DNA of 64,000 bases from Kosakonia sacchari SP1 (GTDB lineage: Bacteria; Pseudomonadota; Gammaproteobacteria; Enterobacterales; Enterobacteriaceae): contig NZ_CP007215.2 of the NCBI RefSeq assembly GCF_000300455.3, forward strand, positions 4,092,001 to 4,156,000. Reading direction: 5' to 3'. The position numbers and the translations under genes were made by a program. Of the stretch, positions 41,697 through 50,863 are shown piece after piece. Numbering within the stretch: the first letter of the stretch is position 1; each line of letters begins with the position of its first letter. Under the pieces are notes generated by a model. The model did no database searches and had not been told where the DNA came from. It saw nothing but the letters and a program-made list of their open reading frames with translations.

Positions 41697-41722
41697 ATGT
41701 GTACTCTTTAGCGAGTACACAT
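41697..41722 (-). promoter_or_regulatory. TrpR operator of trpR
   Basis: Palindrome ATGTGTACTC-TTTAGC-GAGTACACAT with perfect 10-bp arms, containing the GTACT...AGTAC core of TrpR operators and matching the E. coli trpR operator. It lies between slt and trpR. Confidence 0.93.
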
Positions 41723-41742
41723 CATAGCATAAACCACAGAAA

Positions 41743-43683
41743 TCAATAACGGCGCTGCCATTCAGCATCATTAAACACTACAGGCTTATCTCCGTTCAGG
41801 AAATAGCGGTAATAAGCATCATAAGCCAGCACGTTTTTTACATAGCTGCGCGTTTCCGAGAACGGAATGCTCTCAATAAACGCCACCGCATCCAGTTTGC
41901 CGCCGCTGTTGTTCAGCCAGTTGCGCACCCTTCCCGGCCCGGCGTTATAAGCCGCCGACGAGAAAATACGATTATTGCCAAACTGCTGATAAACATACTG
42001 CAGGTAGCTGGTACCGATGTTGATATTCGTTTCCGGATCAAAGAGTTGACCAGAATTGCTATAGCCGGGAATGTTAAACATCTTCACCGTGTGGGTAGCG
42101 GTACCCGGCATAATCTGCATTAAACCTGCCGCACCAACCGGGGAGCGCGCCGTCGGGTTCCAGGCGCTCTCCTGGCGAGATATCGCCATCGCATAGCTTT
42201 GTGAAATCCCTTTTCCGCTAGTGTAGCGGGCATAAAGATCGCTATACGCCAGCGGGAAACGCTCTTCAAGTTGATCCCACAACTTGCCGGCAATCGTGGC
42301 CTGCACACTCAGATCCCACCAGTGCTGATTAAAAGCATAACGCGCCAGTTGCGCCTGCTCTTGCTGGGTGCGGCTAGTCACCAGATTCGCCCACTCGCTG
42401 CGCGCGGTGTTATCCAGCCCCCAGTACATCAGTTCACGAACGCGCGCCATTTCTGCGCCCTGCGTTAACGTTGGGGAGACATTTCCCTGCGCTTTGTCTA
42501 TCTGCATCGAGTACTCTTCACCCAACCGCTGGGCGGCGGCCATCGGGTAAAAACCACGCTGCTTCATCAGCGCGTGGAGGATCTCTTTGGCTTCATCCTC
42601 GCGTCCGCGCTCCAGCAACAAATCCGCCTGCCAGTAGCGCCACTCGTCTTTCTCTTTTGCGTCCATCGGCAAACGCGAAAGCCAGGTATTCAGCCCACGA
42701 CGATCGCCGTTGCCAATCGCCATACGCACCCGGCGCTCCAGCAAAGAGACTGATTGCGAGCGCATGATCGCATCATCACGCCAGCGCGCCTGATCGCTGG
42801 TGACGTCATTGCCCATCAACCGCCATGCGACAATATCGCGCAGCGTCTGGGTTTGTTCCTCATTCAACTGCTGCGCCTGCACCAGCGACGGGATCATCAG
42901 ACGGGCGTTTTCCACATCCTGGCGCGCAACGCTTTCAAACGCTTCCGCCGCCATCTGACGGGTAAAATCCGTTGCGCCGGTGGTGGTAGCAAAGGACATT
43001 ACGCTCAATGGATTATTGGCAAGATTGATGATAGCCGCCGAAATGGTTTGATAATCAGGCGGCATCTGCCCGGCCAGCAGCGTGACCAGCCTGGTATTTC
43101 CCGCTTTCATCGCCAGGCGAATACGCTCCAGAAACGCCAGCGGATCCTGTTTCCCGGAAGCGCGCCATGCACCAAACAGCTGATCGCATGCATTGGGCTG
43201 GCTTTTGCCGCTTAACCACAGCTCTTTCGCCCCTGCCCAGGCTTCGTCTGCCTGGCCGGTATTCCACTTCGCGAAGTAGTAGTTACATTGCGCTTCGGTA
43301 GCAGCGGGTTTCTCCGGGCTGAATGCCAGCAACCCACGCCAGTCTTGCCGCCGGGCCAGCTCATTAACAAAGCGAGATTTCAGCGTGCGCGCCGCCGGTA
43401 GCGTCGGGTTGGCCTGCACAAAGTTGGTCACCGTAATCGCGGGTTGATTCATCAGATCGTCGGTAATCTGACGATATTGCAGATACGGGTAAAGCGGATA
43501 CGTTTGTAGCGTGGGCAGCAGTTGCTGCACCACGTCCATCTGTTTGTTATCCCACGCGGTTTTTATCTGCGCGTAACGGTTACGTTGTTCATCCAGTGAA
43601 TCTGCTCGCGCCACATTGCTGAGGGACAGCAAACAAACGCAGGCCGCCGCGAATCGCCAAGCGGCATGTTTAGCTCTCTGCAC
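41743..43683 (-). CDS. slt: Soluble lytic murein transglycosylase Slt70
   Basis: Periplasmic lytic transglycosylase that cleaves peptidoglycan glycan strands to 1,6-anhydromuropeptides. Signal peptide at residues 1-27 (hydrophobic core FAAACVCLLSLSNVARA). A long all-helical superhelical U-domain with many Arg/Trp/Gln-rich repeats follows to about 450. The C-terminal lysozyme-like domain has the catalytic Glu in AISRQESAWNP, then GLMQIMPGTA and FSSAAYNAGPGRV. The 646 residues compare with 645 in E. coli. It is divergent from ettA and upstream of trpR. Confidence 0.98.
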   Translation of the reverse strand: MQRAKHAAWRFAAACVCLLSLSNVARADSLDEQRNRYAQIKTAWDNKQMDVVQQLLPTLQTYPLYPYLQYRQITDDLMNQPAITVTNFVQANPTLPAARTLKSRFVNELARRQDWRGLLAFSPEKPAATEAQCNYYFAKWNTGQADEAWAGAKELWLSGKSQPNACDQLFGAWRASGKQDPLAFLERIRLAMKAGNTRLVTLLAGQMPPDYQTISAAIINLANNPLSVMSFATTTGATDFTRQMAAEAFESVARQDVENARLMIPSLVQAQQLNEEQTQTLRDIVAWRLMGNDVTSDQARWRDDAIMRSQSVSLLERRVRMAIGNGDRRGLNTWLSRLPMDAKEKDEWRYWQADLLLERGREDEAKEILHALMKQRGFYPMAAAQRLGEEYSMQIDKAQGNVSPTLTQGAEMARVRELMYWGLDNTARSEWANLVTSRTQQEQAQLARYAFNQHWWDLSVQATIAGKLWDQLEERFPLAYSDLYARYTSGKGISQSYAMAISRQESAWNPTARSPVGAAGLMQIMPGTATHTVKMFNIPGYSNSGQLFDPETNINIGTSYLQYVYQQFGNNRIFSSAAYNAGPGRVRNWLNNSGGKLDAVAFIESIPFSETRSYVKNVLAYDAYYRYFLNGDKPVVFNDAEWQRRY

Positions 43684-43897
43684 AGCTCTTTCCTCTTATC
43701 TGTCACGTTTTTGCAGCGTCATGCCGCGTAATGCGTTAATGCTAACCGGGCTACTCGTAACGCGCCACGTTGCGCACACTTTTTTACCTTTCTGGCATGA
43801 TTTAACACACCCGTCGCGGCTGGCTGGGATTAAGTCGCGAAAACGGCTACACTCCGCTGTTGAATACCACTCTCATTACAAAGAGGCGAAGTCCAAC

Positions 43898-45565
43898 GTG
43901 GCTCAATTCGTATATACCATGCATCGTGTCGGCAAAGTTGTCCCGCCGAAACGTCATATTCTGAAAAATATCTCGCTAAGCTTCTTCCCGGGCGCAAAAA
44001 TCGGCGTGCTGGGTCTTAACGGTGCCGGTAAGTCTACCCTGCTGCGCATCATGGCCGGCATCGATACAGACATCGAAGGTGAAGCCCGCCCGCAGCCTGG
44101 CATCAAGATCGGTTACCTGCCGCAGGAACCGCAGTTGAACCCGGAACAAACCGTTCGCGAATCGGTTGAAGAAGCAGTCGCTGAAGTGGTTAGCGCGCTG
44201 AAAGGCCTGGACGAAGTCTATGCCAAATACGCTGAACCGGATGCTGATTTCGACAAACTGGCTGCGCAGCAAGGTAAATTTGAAGAGATTATCCAGGCGC
44301 ATGACGGTCATAACCTGAATGTGCAACTGGAACGCGCCGCCGACGCGCTGCGTCTGCCGGACTGGGATGCAAAGATTGCCAATCTTTCCGGTGGTGAACG
44401 CCGCCGCGTCGCGCTGTGCCGTCTGCTGCTGGAAAAGCCGGACATGCTGCTGCTCGACGAACCTACCAACCACCTGGACGCCGAGTCCGTTGCCTGGTTG
44501 GAACGTTTCCTGCACGATTTCGAAGGCACCGTTGTGGCGATAACCCATGACCGTTACTTCCTCGATAACGTCGCCGGTTGGATCCTCGAACTTGACCGCG
44601 GTGAAGGTATTCCGTGGGAAGGCAACTACTCTTCCTGGCTGGAGCAGAAAGATCAGCGCCTGGCACAGGAAGCCTCTCAGGAAGCGGCTCGTCGTAAATC
44701 CATTGAGAAAGAGCTGGAGTGGGTGCGTCAGGGCGCGAAAGGCCGTCAATCTAAGGGCAAAGCCCGTCTGGCGCGCTTTGAAGAGCTCAACAGTACTGAA
44801 TACCAGAAACGTAACGAAACCAACGAACTGTTTATTCCACCGGGACCTCGCCTGGGCGATAAAGTGGTTGAAGTCAGCAACCTCAGCAAGTCCTACGGCG
44901 ATCGCCAGCTGATTGATGGCCTGTCGTTCTCCGTGCCGAAAGGCGCGATTGTCGGCATTATCGGCCCGAACGGCGCGGGTAAATCCACGCTGTTCCGCAT
45001 GATGTCCGGCCAGGAGCAGCCAGATGGCGGCACCATTACGCTGGGTGAAACCGTCAAACTGGCTTCGGTTGATCAGTTCCGCGACGCGATGGATAACAGC
45101 AAAACCGTGTGGGAAGAAGTTTCCGGTGGGCTGGACATTATGCGTATCGGTAACACCGAAATGCCGAGCCGCGCATACGTTGGCCGTTTCAACTTTAAAG
45201 GTACCGACCAGGGTAAACGCGTGGGCGAATTGTCCGGCGGTGAGCGCGGTCGTCTGCACCTGGCAAAACTGTTACAGGTTGGCGGCAACATGTTGCTGCT
45301 TGATGAACCGACCAACGACCTGGATATTGAGACCCTGCGTGCGCTGGAAAACGCCCTGCTTGAATTCCCGGGCTGCGCGATGGTTATCTCGCACGACCGT
45401 TGGTTCCTTGACCGTATCGCCACCCACATTCTGGATTACCAGGACGAAGGCAAAGTGGAGTTCTTCGAAGGCAACTTCACCGAATATGAAGAGTATAAGA
45501 AACGCACGCTGGGCGCGGATGCGCTGGAGCCGAAGCGTATTAAGTACAAACGTATCGCCAAATAA
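43898..45565 (+). CDS. ettA: Energy-dependent translational throttle protein EttA (GTG start)
   Basis: ABC-F ATPase that binds the ribosomal E site and gates the first elongation step according to ATP/ADP ratio. Two ABC domains: Walker A GLNGAGKS near 39 and GPNGAGKS near 356, signatures LSGGERRR and LSGGERGR, Walker B LLLDEPTNHLD and LLLDEPTNDLD. The basic linker KGRQSKGKARLARFEEL joins them. I start at GTG 43898, giving 555 residues identical in register with E. coli; the frame remains open far upstream into the slt antisense region. A hairpin lies just downstream. Confidence 0.98.
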   Translation: MAQFVYTMHRVGKVVPPKRHILKNISLSFFPGAKIGVLGLNGAGKSTLLRIMAGIDTDIEGEARPQPGIKIGYLPQEPQLNPEQTVRESVEEAVAEVVSALKGLDEVYAKYAEPDADFDKLAAQQGKFEEIIQAHDGHNLNVQLERAADALRLPDWDAKIANLSGGERRRVALCRLLLEKPDMLLLDEPTNHLDAESVAWLERFLHDFEGTVVAITHDRYFLDNVAGWILELDRGEGIPWEGNYSSWLEQKDQRLAQEASQEAARRKSIEKELEWVRQGAKGRQSKGKARLARFEELNSTEYQKRNETNELFIPPGPRLGDKVVEVSNLSKSYGDRQLIDGLSFSVPKGAIVGIIGPNGAGKSTLFRMMSGQEQPDGGTITLGETVKLASVDQFRDAMDNSKTVWEEVSGGLDIMRIGNTEMPSRAYVGRFNFKGTDQGKRVGELSGGERGRLHLAKLLQVGGNMLLLDEPTNDLDIETLRALENALLEFPGCAMVISHDRWFLDRIATHILDYQDEGKVEFFEGNFTEYEEYKKRTLGADALEPKRIKYKRIAK

Positions 45566-45575
45566 GCCGACGCAA

Positions 45576-45601
45576 AAGCGAATGGGGAAACCCATTCGCT
45601 T
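45576..45601 (+). terminator. Hairpin after ettA, probable terminator
   Basis: AAGCGAATGGG-GAAA-CCCATTCGCTT starts 11 nt after the ettA stop. No T run follows (CACACCC), so it is either a weak terminator or a 3'-end stabiliser. Confidence 0.6.
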
Positions 45602-45890
45602 CACACCCAAACGCTCAGTGAATTCCTCTGCAATAAGTACATAAATAAGTTTTTTTGTTTTCATACTATCTTCGCCGCGATCCAGAGACAGATGCATTCA
45701 TTGCAGAAATAATCTAAAACTAAAATTCCGAATAAAACCCACACCACAGAATAAACATCCAGAAATCTCATTTTCATAGACCAATGCTTTTAGCATTCGC
45801 CTTTTTGTCCCTGGATTGCTTAACGCAAAGACCAGACGCTAACATGATACTCATTACCTCAGTTAATAAATGAACGTATGGTTATAATTA
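45602..45890. other. AT-rich intergenic region ettA-LuxR gene
   Basis: About 290 bp with no gene that I can support. Composition becomes much more AT-rich than in ettA, continuous with the following regulator gene. It should contain the promoter of that gene, just left of 45890 (ATGAACGTATGGTTATAATTA includes a TATAAT at 45879-45884). Confidence 0.5.
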
Positions 45891-46385
45891 ATGCATATCA
45901 TTACGGAAGATGTTTTTCTTAAAAACGGATTACAGACATTTATTAAGCAAAAAGAAATAACACTGGATAATAACGACGTTATTTTAGATTTTGATAATAA
46001 CTTTATTATCATCACAACATTAACGACACTAAACAGAATAATAAAAAACGACAATGCGTTTGAATGTTACTTATTGCATTCATTCTTAAAAATTAAGAAA
46101 GACACGAAATTAACAGAAATATATCGCACATTAAAATATAAATCGTGGCGAAATAAGCAAGGCCAGGAGTGCAGAATAGCGCTAACGAGAAAAGAGAGAA
46201 TGCTGCTTAGTCATATCATTAGCGCGGGGAAAAAGAAAAGCATGTTAACCCATAGCGGGCTGGATATCAAAACGGTCAGTACACACAAATATAATATGTT
46301 GAGAAAGGTGAATCAGCCGTCAATCGCCGCGCTGACACAGGTGCATAACCGTTGGGAAAATTTTCGTAATCAACCGGCAAACTAA
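45891..46385 (+). CDS. LuxR-type HTH regulator, orphan, AT-rich
   Basis: A 164-residue protein that I do not recognise as any named gene. The C-terminal part (about 98-155) is a LuxR/FixJ-type HTH: LTRKERMLLSHIISAGKKKS, then DIKTVSTHKYNMLRKV as recognition helix region. The N-terminal 90 residues (DVILDFDNNFIIITTLTTLN) have no receiver aspartate or autoinducer signature and resemble the degenerate N-domains of BglJ/YjjQ-like enterobacterial regulators. Coding sequence is clearly richer in A+T and in AAA/ATA codons than its neighbours, which suggests acquisition or H-NS silencing. It lies between the convergent ettA and nadR. Targets unknown. Confidence 0.78.
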   Translation: MHIITEDVFLKNGLQTFIKQKEITLDNNDVILDFDNNFIIITTLTTLNRIIKNDNAFECYLLHSFLKIKKDTKLTEIYRTLKYKSWRNKQGQECRIALTRKERMLLSHIISAGKKKSMLTHSGLDIKTVSTHKYNMLRKVNQPSIAALTQVHNRWENFRNQPAN

Positions 46386-46432
46386 CCGAAATACAGGCCG
46401 TGGAATATACCAGACCGGCCTGTTATTCAGGC

Positions 46433-47659
46433 CTACGGCCCCATTAACTGTTTTACCAGGTCGACGCACTGTAAAAATCGCGAGTCATAATCTGCGGCTT
46501 CAACACGCACATACTCGATATTATTTTCCCGCAGCATTGATACTAATAGATCCTGAAATTCCTTGCGATCGACTGAACTGCCGAGACTTCTCAGACCATC
46601 ATTCACCCACGGCGTATTATTTTCCAGCAGGATCACCAAATCAAAACGATATTCATCAATCAATGCCTGAACGAAAGGATGTTCGCGACCTTCATATTTT
46701 TTGCAGAACGCCTGCGTGGTGACAAAATCCGTATCGATAAACGCCACTTTATTGGCGTATTTGACGGCAAAATCGATGTACTGCGCATGCCCGAGGGCGA
46801 TTTTGTCATAGTCAGAATATTGCAGCGCGATTTCGTCACCGCCAAGATGAGAAAAGACGTAATCGCGACCATATTCCCATGCGCTGGTGGTATTGAAAAT
46901 ATTGGCTAGTTTATTAACCAGCGTCGACTTACCACTGGATTCTCCCCCCAAAATCGCCACTGTGCGCACAAAAAAGGGTTTTACCTCCGTCGGAATATAA
47001 TCCCAGTAACGGAACGGGTTCTCGCGGATTTGCGAACCGCTGATATTCATAAAGGTGCGCTTTGGATCGACCAGCACCGCTTCAATGCCCAGATGTTGCC
47101 GATACTGCGGCGCATCGGCCTCTTCGGAGGTGTAAATCCAGTTTGGCGTGATGCCTTTTTCGGTCATAAACGCTTTGATGCCTTTACTCCAGACATCCCA
47201 ACCGTGCGGATACGGTTCCATGCCCTCTTCGTTAAAGGCATGAATACGAATATTTTTTTGGTACTTAAAAGTCTGCAGCAGCCAACGCAAACGGTCGCTC
47301 ACTGTCGGCTGTTGGGACATCGCGCTGTCTTCGAACAGCTCACGATCGCGCGTTTCGTCATAACCAAGGATGATATGCAGCTCATCCACCTGGCTGCAGG
47401 CGCGCTGGATCAAGTAGATATGGCCGGTGTGCAGCGGGTAAAACTTGCCGAAAACCACGCCAATGCTTTTCTGCCGGCGGGGAAACTCAAGATCGAGAAA
47501 GCGGTGCAGCGCCTCCAGTTTTTGCGCACTGGGGCTCTTAATTTTGGCATTCAGCAGCTGGCTCAAATAGCCTTTGGTCATACCGCTGGCATCGGCCACC
47601 TGCTGTAACGTGCAGCCTTTCTGGCGAATCGCGGTTTTTAAGTAGTCGAATGACGACAT
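46433..47659 (-). CDS. nadR: NAD biosynthesis regulator NadR (NMNAT / ribosylnicotinamide kinase)
   Basis: Trifunctional protein: repressor of NAD synthesis genes, weak NMN adenylyltransferase and ribosylnicotinamide kinase. N-terminal HTH (CTLQQVADASGMTKGYLSQL, about 16-35). Nucleotidyltransferase motif VVFGKFYPLHTGHIYLIQ near 68-85 and ISGSQIREN near 206. Kinase P-loop GGESSGKST near 235. I start at the ATG at 47659, which has AGGAGG upstream and gives 408 residues (E. coli 410); ATG codons further upstream lack support. It follows radA by 29 nt. Confidence 0.97.
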   Translation of the reverse strand: MSSFDYLKTAIRQKGCTLQQVADASGMTKGYLSQLLNAKIKSPSAQKLEALHRFLDLEFPRRQKSIGVVFGKFYPLHTGHIYLIQRACSQVDELHIILGYDETRDRELFEDSAMSQQPTVSDRLRWLLQTFKYQKNIRIHAFNEEGMEPYPHGWDVWSKGIKAFMTEKGITPNWIYTSEEADAPQYRQHLGIEAVLVDPKRTFMNISGSQIRENPFRYWDYIPTEVKPFFVRTVAILGGESSGKSTLVNKLANIFNTTSAWEYGRDYVFSHLGGDEIALQYSDYDKIALGHAQYIDFAVKYANKVAFIDTDFVTTQAFCKKYEGREHPFVQALIDEYRFDLVILLENNTPWVNDGLRSLGSSVDRKEFQDLLVSMLRENNIEYVRVEAADYDSRFLQCVDLVKQLMGP

Positions 47660-47688
47660 TGTTGCCTCCTGCAAAAAAGATTAGCCAA

Positions 47689-49071
47689 TTATAAGTCGTC
47701 AAAGACGTTTAGCGCATCCGCGAGCTTCTTCACGCCAAATATTTGCATCCCTTCTGGCACTTTTTTCGGCACATTTGCCGACGGGACAATCGCGCGGCGG
47801 AAGCCATGCTTCGCGGCCTCTGAAATGCGCTCCTGGCCGCTGGGCACCGGGCGAATTTCCCCCGCCAGCCCGACTTCGCCAAACACCACTAAATCCTGCG
47901 GTAACGGGCGATCGCGCAGGCTGGAGACCATTGCCAGCAATAGCGCCAAATCGGCGCTGGTTTCGGTCACTTTGACCCCGCCAACCACATTGACGAACAC
48001 ATCCTGATCCGCCATCTGCAAGCCGCCGTGGCGATGCAGCACAGCCAGTAAAATTGCCAGGCGGTTTTGCTCCAGCCCCACCGCCACACGGCGCGGATTG
48101 GACATCATTGAGTGATCGACCAGCGCCTGAATTTCGACTAGCAGCGGACGCGTCCCTTCCCATACCACCATCACCGAACTGCCGGAGGTCACTTCATCGC
48201 CGCGGCTTAAGAAAATCGCCGACGGATTGCTGACTTCACGCAGCCCCTGCTCGGTCATGGCGAACACGCCGAGTTCATTGACCGCGCCGAAACGGTTTTT
48301 ATGGCTGCGCAAGGTGCGAAAACGCGAATCCGCGTCGCCATCAAGCAACACCGAGCAGTCAATACAGTGTTCGAGCACCTTCGGTCCGGCCAGCGAGCCG
48401 TCTTTGGTGACGTGGCCGACCATCACAATCGCCACGCCACGCGTTTTCGCAAAGCGCGTCAGATAAGCCGCTGTTTCACGCACCTGCGCCACGCTGCCGG
48501 GTGACGACTGAATATCAGCCATGTGCATCACCTGAATCGAGTCGATCACCATCAACTTCGGCTGTTCCTCTTCGGCGATCATACAGATTTGCTCGATGCT
48601 GGTTTCCGACAGCATATTGAGGTTGCCGGTCGGCAGCCCGAGACGATGCGCGCGCATCGCCACCTGCTGCAATGACTCTTCGCCGGTGACATACAACGTT
48701 TTCATCTGCTCGGCGAGCTTACACAGCGTCTGCAACAACAACGTGGATTTCCCCGCACCGGGGTTGCCGCCAATCAGAATCGCGCTACCGGGCACAACAC
48801 CGCCGCCGAGCACGCGATCAAACTCTTTAAAACCAGTGGAAAAACGCGGCAGCTCTTCGAGGCTGATATCCGCCAGCTTCTGCACTTTTGATACACCAGC
48901 GCTACCCGCATAACCGGAAAGACGCTCATTACGCGCCACGGTGGGCGAAGCGGCAACGCGCACTTCCGTAATGGTGTTCCATGCGTGACAGGCGCTGCAC
49001 TGCCCCTGCCAGCGCGGGTAATCCGCACCGCATTCATTACAGACAAACGCGCGTTTAGGAGCTTTCGCCAC
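47689..49071 (-). CDS. radA: DNA repair protein RadA
   Basis: RecA-like ATPase that processes recombination intermediates and drives branch migration. N-terminal C4 zinc finger CNECGADYPRWQGQCSAC (11-28). Walker A GGNPGAGKST near 96-105. The RadA-specific KNRFG motif in SHKNRFGAVNE near 258. C-terminal Lon-like domain with PSGQERISEAAKHGF near 420. The 460 residues equal E. coli RadA. It follows serB by 8 nt and precedes nadR, the E. coli serB-radA-nadR unit. Confidence 0.98.
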   Translation of the reverse strand: MAKAPKRAFVCNECGADYPRWQGQCSACHAWNTITEVRVAASPTVARNERLSGYAGSAGVSKVQKLADISLEELPRFSTGFKEFDRVLGGGVVPGSAILIGGNPGAGKSTLLLQTLCKLAEQMKTLYVTGEESLQQVAMRAHRLGLPTGNLNMLSETSIEQICMIAEEEQPKLMVIDSIQVMHMADIQSSPGSVAQVRETAAYLTRFAKTRGVAIVMVGHVTKDGSLAGPKVLEHCIDCSVLLDGDADSRFRTLRSHKNRFGAVNELGVFAMTEQGLREVSNPSAIFLSRGDEVTSGSSVMVVWEGTRPLLVEIQALVDHSMMSNPRRVAVGLEQNRLAILLAVLHRHGGLQMADQDVFVNVVGGVKVTETSADLALLLAMVSSLRDRPLPQDLVVFGEVGLAGEIRPVPSGQERISEAAKHGFRRAIVPSANVPKKVPEGMQIFGVKKLADALNVFDDL

Positions 49072-49079
49072 AATAACCT

Positions 49080-50051
49080 CTACTTCTTATTAATACTGCC
49101 GGAAAGAATACAAAATACGCCCATCAGATCGGCGTGGCGAATGGTGACTTCCGCCTTCTCATTCACTTTGGGTTTGGCATGAAACGCAATGCCGAGCCCA
49201 GCTGCTTTGATCATCGGCAAATCGTTCGCGCCATCGCCAATAGCTACTGTTTGCTCCGGCGCGATTTCATATTTTTCAGCCAATTGCTTCAGCGTGTTGG
49301 CTTTGAACTGCGCATCAACAATATCGCCCAACACCTGGCCGGTGAATTTACCGTCCATGATCTCAAGTTCGTTGGCGACCGCCGCCGTCAAGTGCAACTT
49401 GTCGCGCAGGTAATCGGCAAAGAAAGTAAAGCCGCCCGAGGCGATAGCCACTTTCCAGCCTAATGTTTCCAGCTTCAACACCAGTTGCACCAGCCCCGGC
49501 ATTAACGGCAGTTTTTCCCGCACCTGCAGCAAAATATTGGCATCAGCGCCTTTCAGCGTCGCCACGCGGCTGCGCAGGCTGGCGGCAAAATCGAGCTCGC
49601 CGCGCATTGCACGTTCGGTCACTTCCGCCACCATTTCGCCGGTGCCAGCAAGCTTAGCGATCTCATCAATACATTCGATTTGAATGGCGGTGGAGTCCAT
49701 ATCCATCACCAGCAGCCCTGGCGAGCGCAGATGCGGGATTTTCCCCAGCGGGGCGACATCCATACCTTCGTCGTGCGCCAGGCGCGTCGCGCGCGGCGTC
49801 AACGAACCCGCCAGGCGAAGAACCTGATAATCGTCAACGCTCCACGCGGCAACAATCACCATTGCCGCACCCAATTTACGCTGATAGGTCGTCAGACGTT
49901 GCTTATCCAGATTACGCGCGTACAGCAGCCAGCCACTGCGACCAGCGTGATAGTCGAGAGGCATTACCTCATCGCCACTTAAAGAGAGCGGCAATCCCGG
50001 CCACTGAGAAACATCATCGGGCAGATCGCACCAGGTCAAACTGTTAGGCAT
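49080..50051 (-). CDS. serB: Phosphoserine phosphatase
   Basis: HAD phosphatase for the last step of serine synthesis. The catalytic DxDST motif is VMDMDSTAIQIECID near residue 115, with VAIASGGFTFF near 200 and IGDGANDLPMIKAAG near 256 completing the HAD motifs. The N-terminal 100 residues are the ACT-like domain of enterobacterial SerB. I start at the ATG at 50051 (AGGAG 5 nt upstream) giving 323 residues (E. coli 322). It is divergent from smp and leads serB-radA-nadR. Confidence 0.98.
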   Translation of the reverse strand: MPNSLTWCDLPDDVSQWPGLPLSLSGDEVMPLDYHAGRSGWLLYARNLDKQRLTTYQRKLGAAMVIVAAWSVDDYQVLRLAGSLTPRATRLAHDEGMDVAPLGKIPHLRSPGLLVMDMDSTAIQIECIDEIAKLAGTGEMVAEVTERAMRGELDFAASLRSRVATLKGADANILLQVREKLPLMPGLVQLVLKLETLGWKVAIASGGFTFFADYLRDKLHLTAAVANELEIMDGKFTGQVLGDIVDAQFKANTLKQLAEKYEIAPEQTVAIGDGANDLPMIKAAGLGIAFHAKPKVNEKAEVTIRHADLMGVFCILSGSINKK

Positions 50052-50169
50052 TAAAGCTCCTGTAAAAACGTTCGCGCCAGAAAGCATCGGAGGGGAAAAT
50101 AACGCATGAGGCTACCTTGTAACCAGCGCTTCTGGCAACATTAAGCCTCAAATTTTCAACAGGTGGAAT

Positions 50170-50814
50170 ATGGCTCGCGCAAAACTTAAATTTCGGCTGC
50201 ATCGCGCCGTAATCGTCCTCATCTGTCTGGCACTGCTGGTCGCACTGATGCAGGGCGCATCCTGGTTCAGCCAAAACCATCAGCGCCAGCGCAATCCGCA
50301 GTTTGAAGAGCTGGCGAGAACGCTGGCACGCCAGGTGACGCTGAATCTCACGCCGCTGATGCGCACCGAAACCCCGGACGAAAAACGGATCAACGTCGTG
50401 CTGCGCCAGCTCACTGAAGAGAGCCGCATTCTGGATGCCGGGGTGTACGATGCGCAAGGCGATCTCATCGCGCGCTCCGGCGAAAGTATTGATGTGCGTG
50501 ACCGGCTGGCGCTGGACGGCAAAAAAGCAGGCGGCTATTTCAACCAGCAAATTGTTGAGCCGATTCAGGGAAAGAGCGGCCCGCTGGGCTACCTGCGCCT
50601 GACGCTGGATACGCACACGCTGGCGACAGAAGCCAGGCAGGTGGATAACACCACCAATATTCTGCGCCTGATGTTGCTGCTGTCGCTGGCCATTGGCGTC
50701 GTGCTGACGCGCACCCTGTTGCAGGGCAAACGCACGCGCTGGCAGCAGTCGCCGTTTTTGCTGACGGCCAACAAATCCGTCCCGGAAGAAGAAGAGCAAC
50801 AAAAGAAAGAGTAG
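50170..50814 (+). CDS. ytjB: Membrane protein Smp (YtjB)
   Basis: A 214-residue protein of the SMP family, anchored in the inner membrane by two segments (about residues 13-33 and 158-180) flanking a periplasmic domain. The C-terminus is a charged tail (PEEEEQQKKE). It has the same length as E. coli YtjB, whose function is not settled. It is divergent from serB and followed by lplA after 49 nt, as in E. coli, so the two may be cotranscribed. Confidence 0.94.
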   Translation: MARAKLKFRLHRAVIVLICLALLVALMQGASWFSQNHQRQRNPQFEELARTLARQVTLNLTPLMRTETPDEKRINVVLRQLTEESRILDAGVYDAQGDLIARSGESIDVRDRLALDGKKAGGYFNQQIVEPIQGKSGPLGYLRLTLDTHTLATEARQVDNTTNILRLMLLLSLAIGVVLTRTLLQGKRTRWQQSPFLLTANKSVPEEEEQQKKE

Positions 50815-50863
50815 CTCTGGCCGCTACCGGTAAAAATTACAGGTTACAGAAAGGAAATCTGCT

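Noticed and set aside
43616-43897. N-terminal extension of EttA
   Set aside because: The frame is open upstream but the first 94 residues are unlike any ABC-F protein and are antisense to slt. The GTG at 43898 fits the family start.
43976-45259. 427-codon frame opposite ettA, and similar frames opposite thrA (30813-32045), deoB/deoD (52033-53055) and slt
   Set aside because: All lie antisense to confidently identified genes and have compositions expected of reverse-frame translation.
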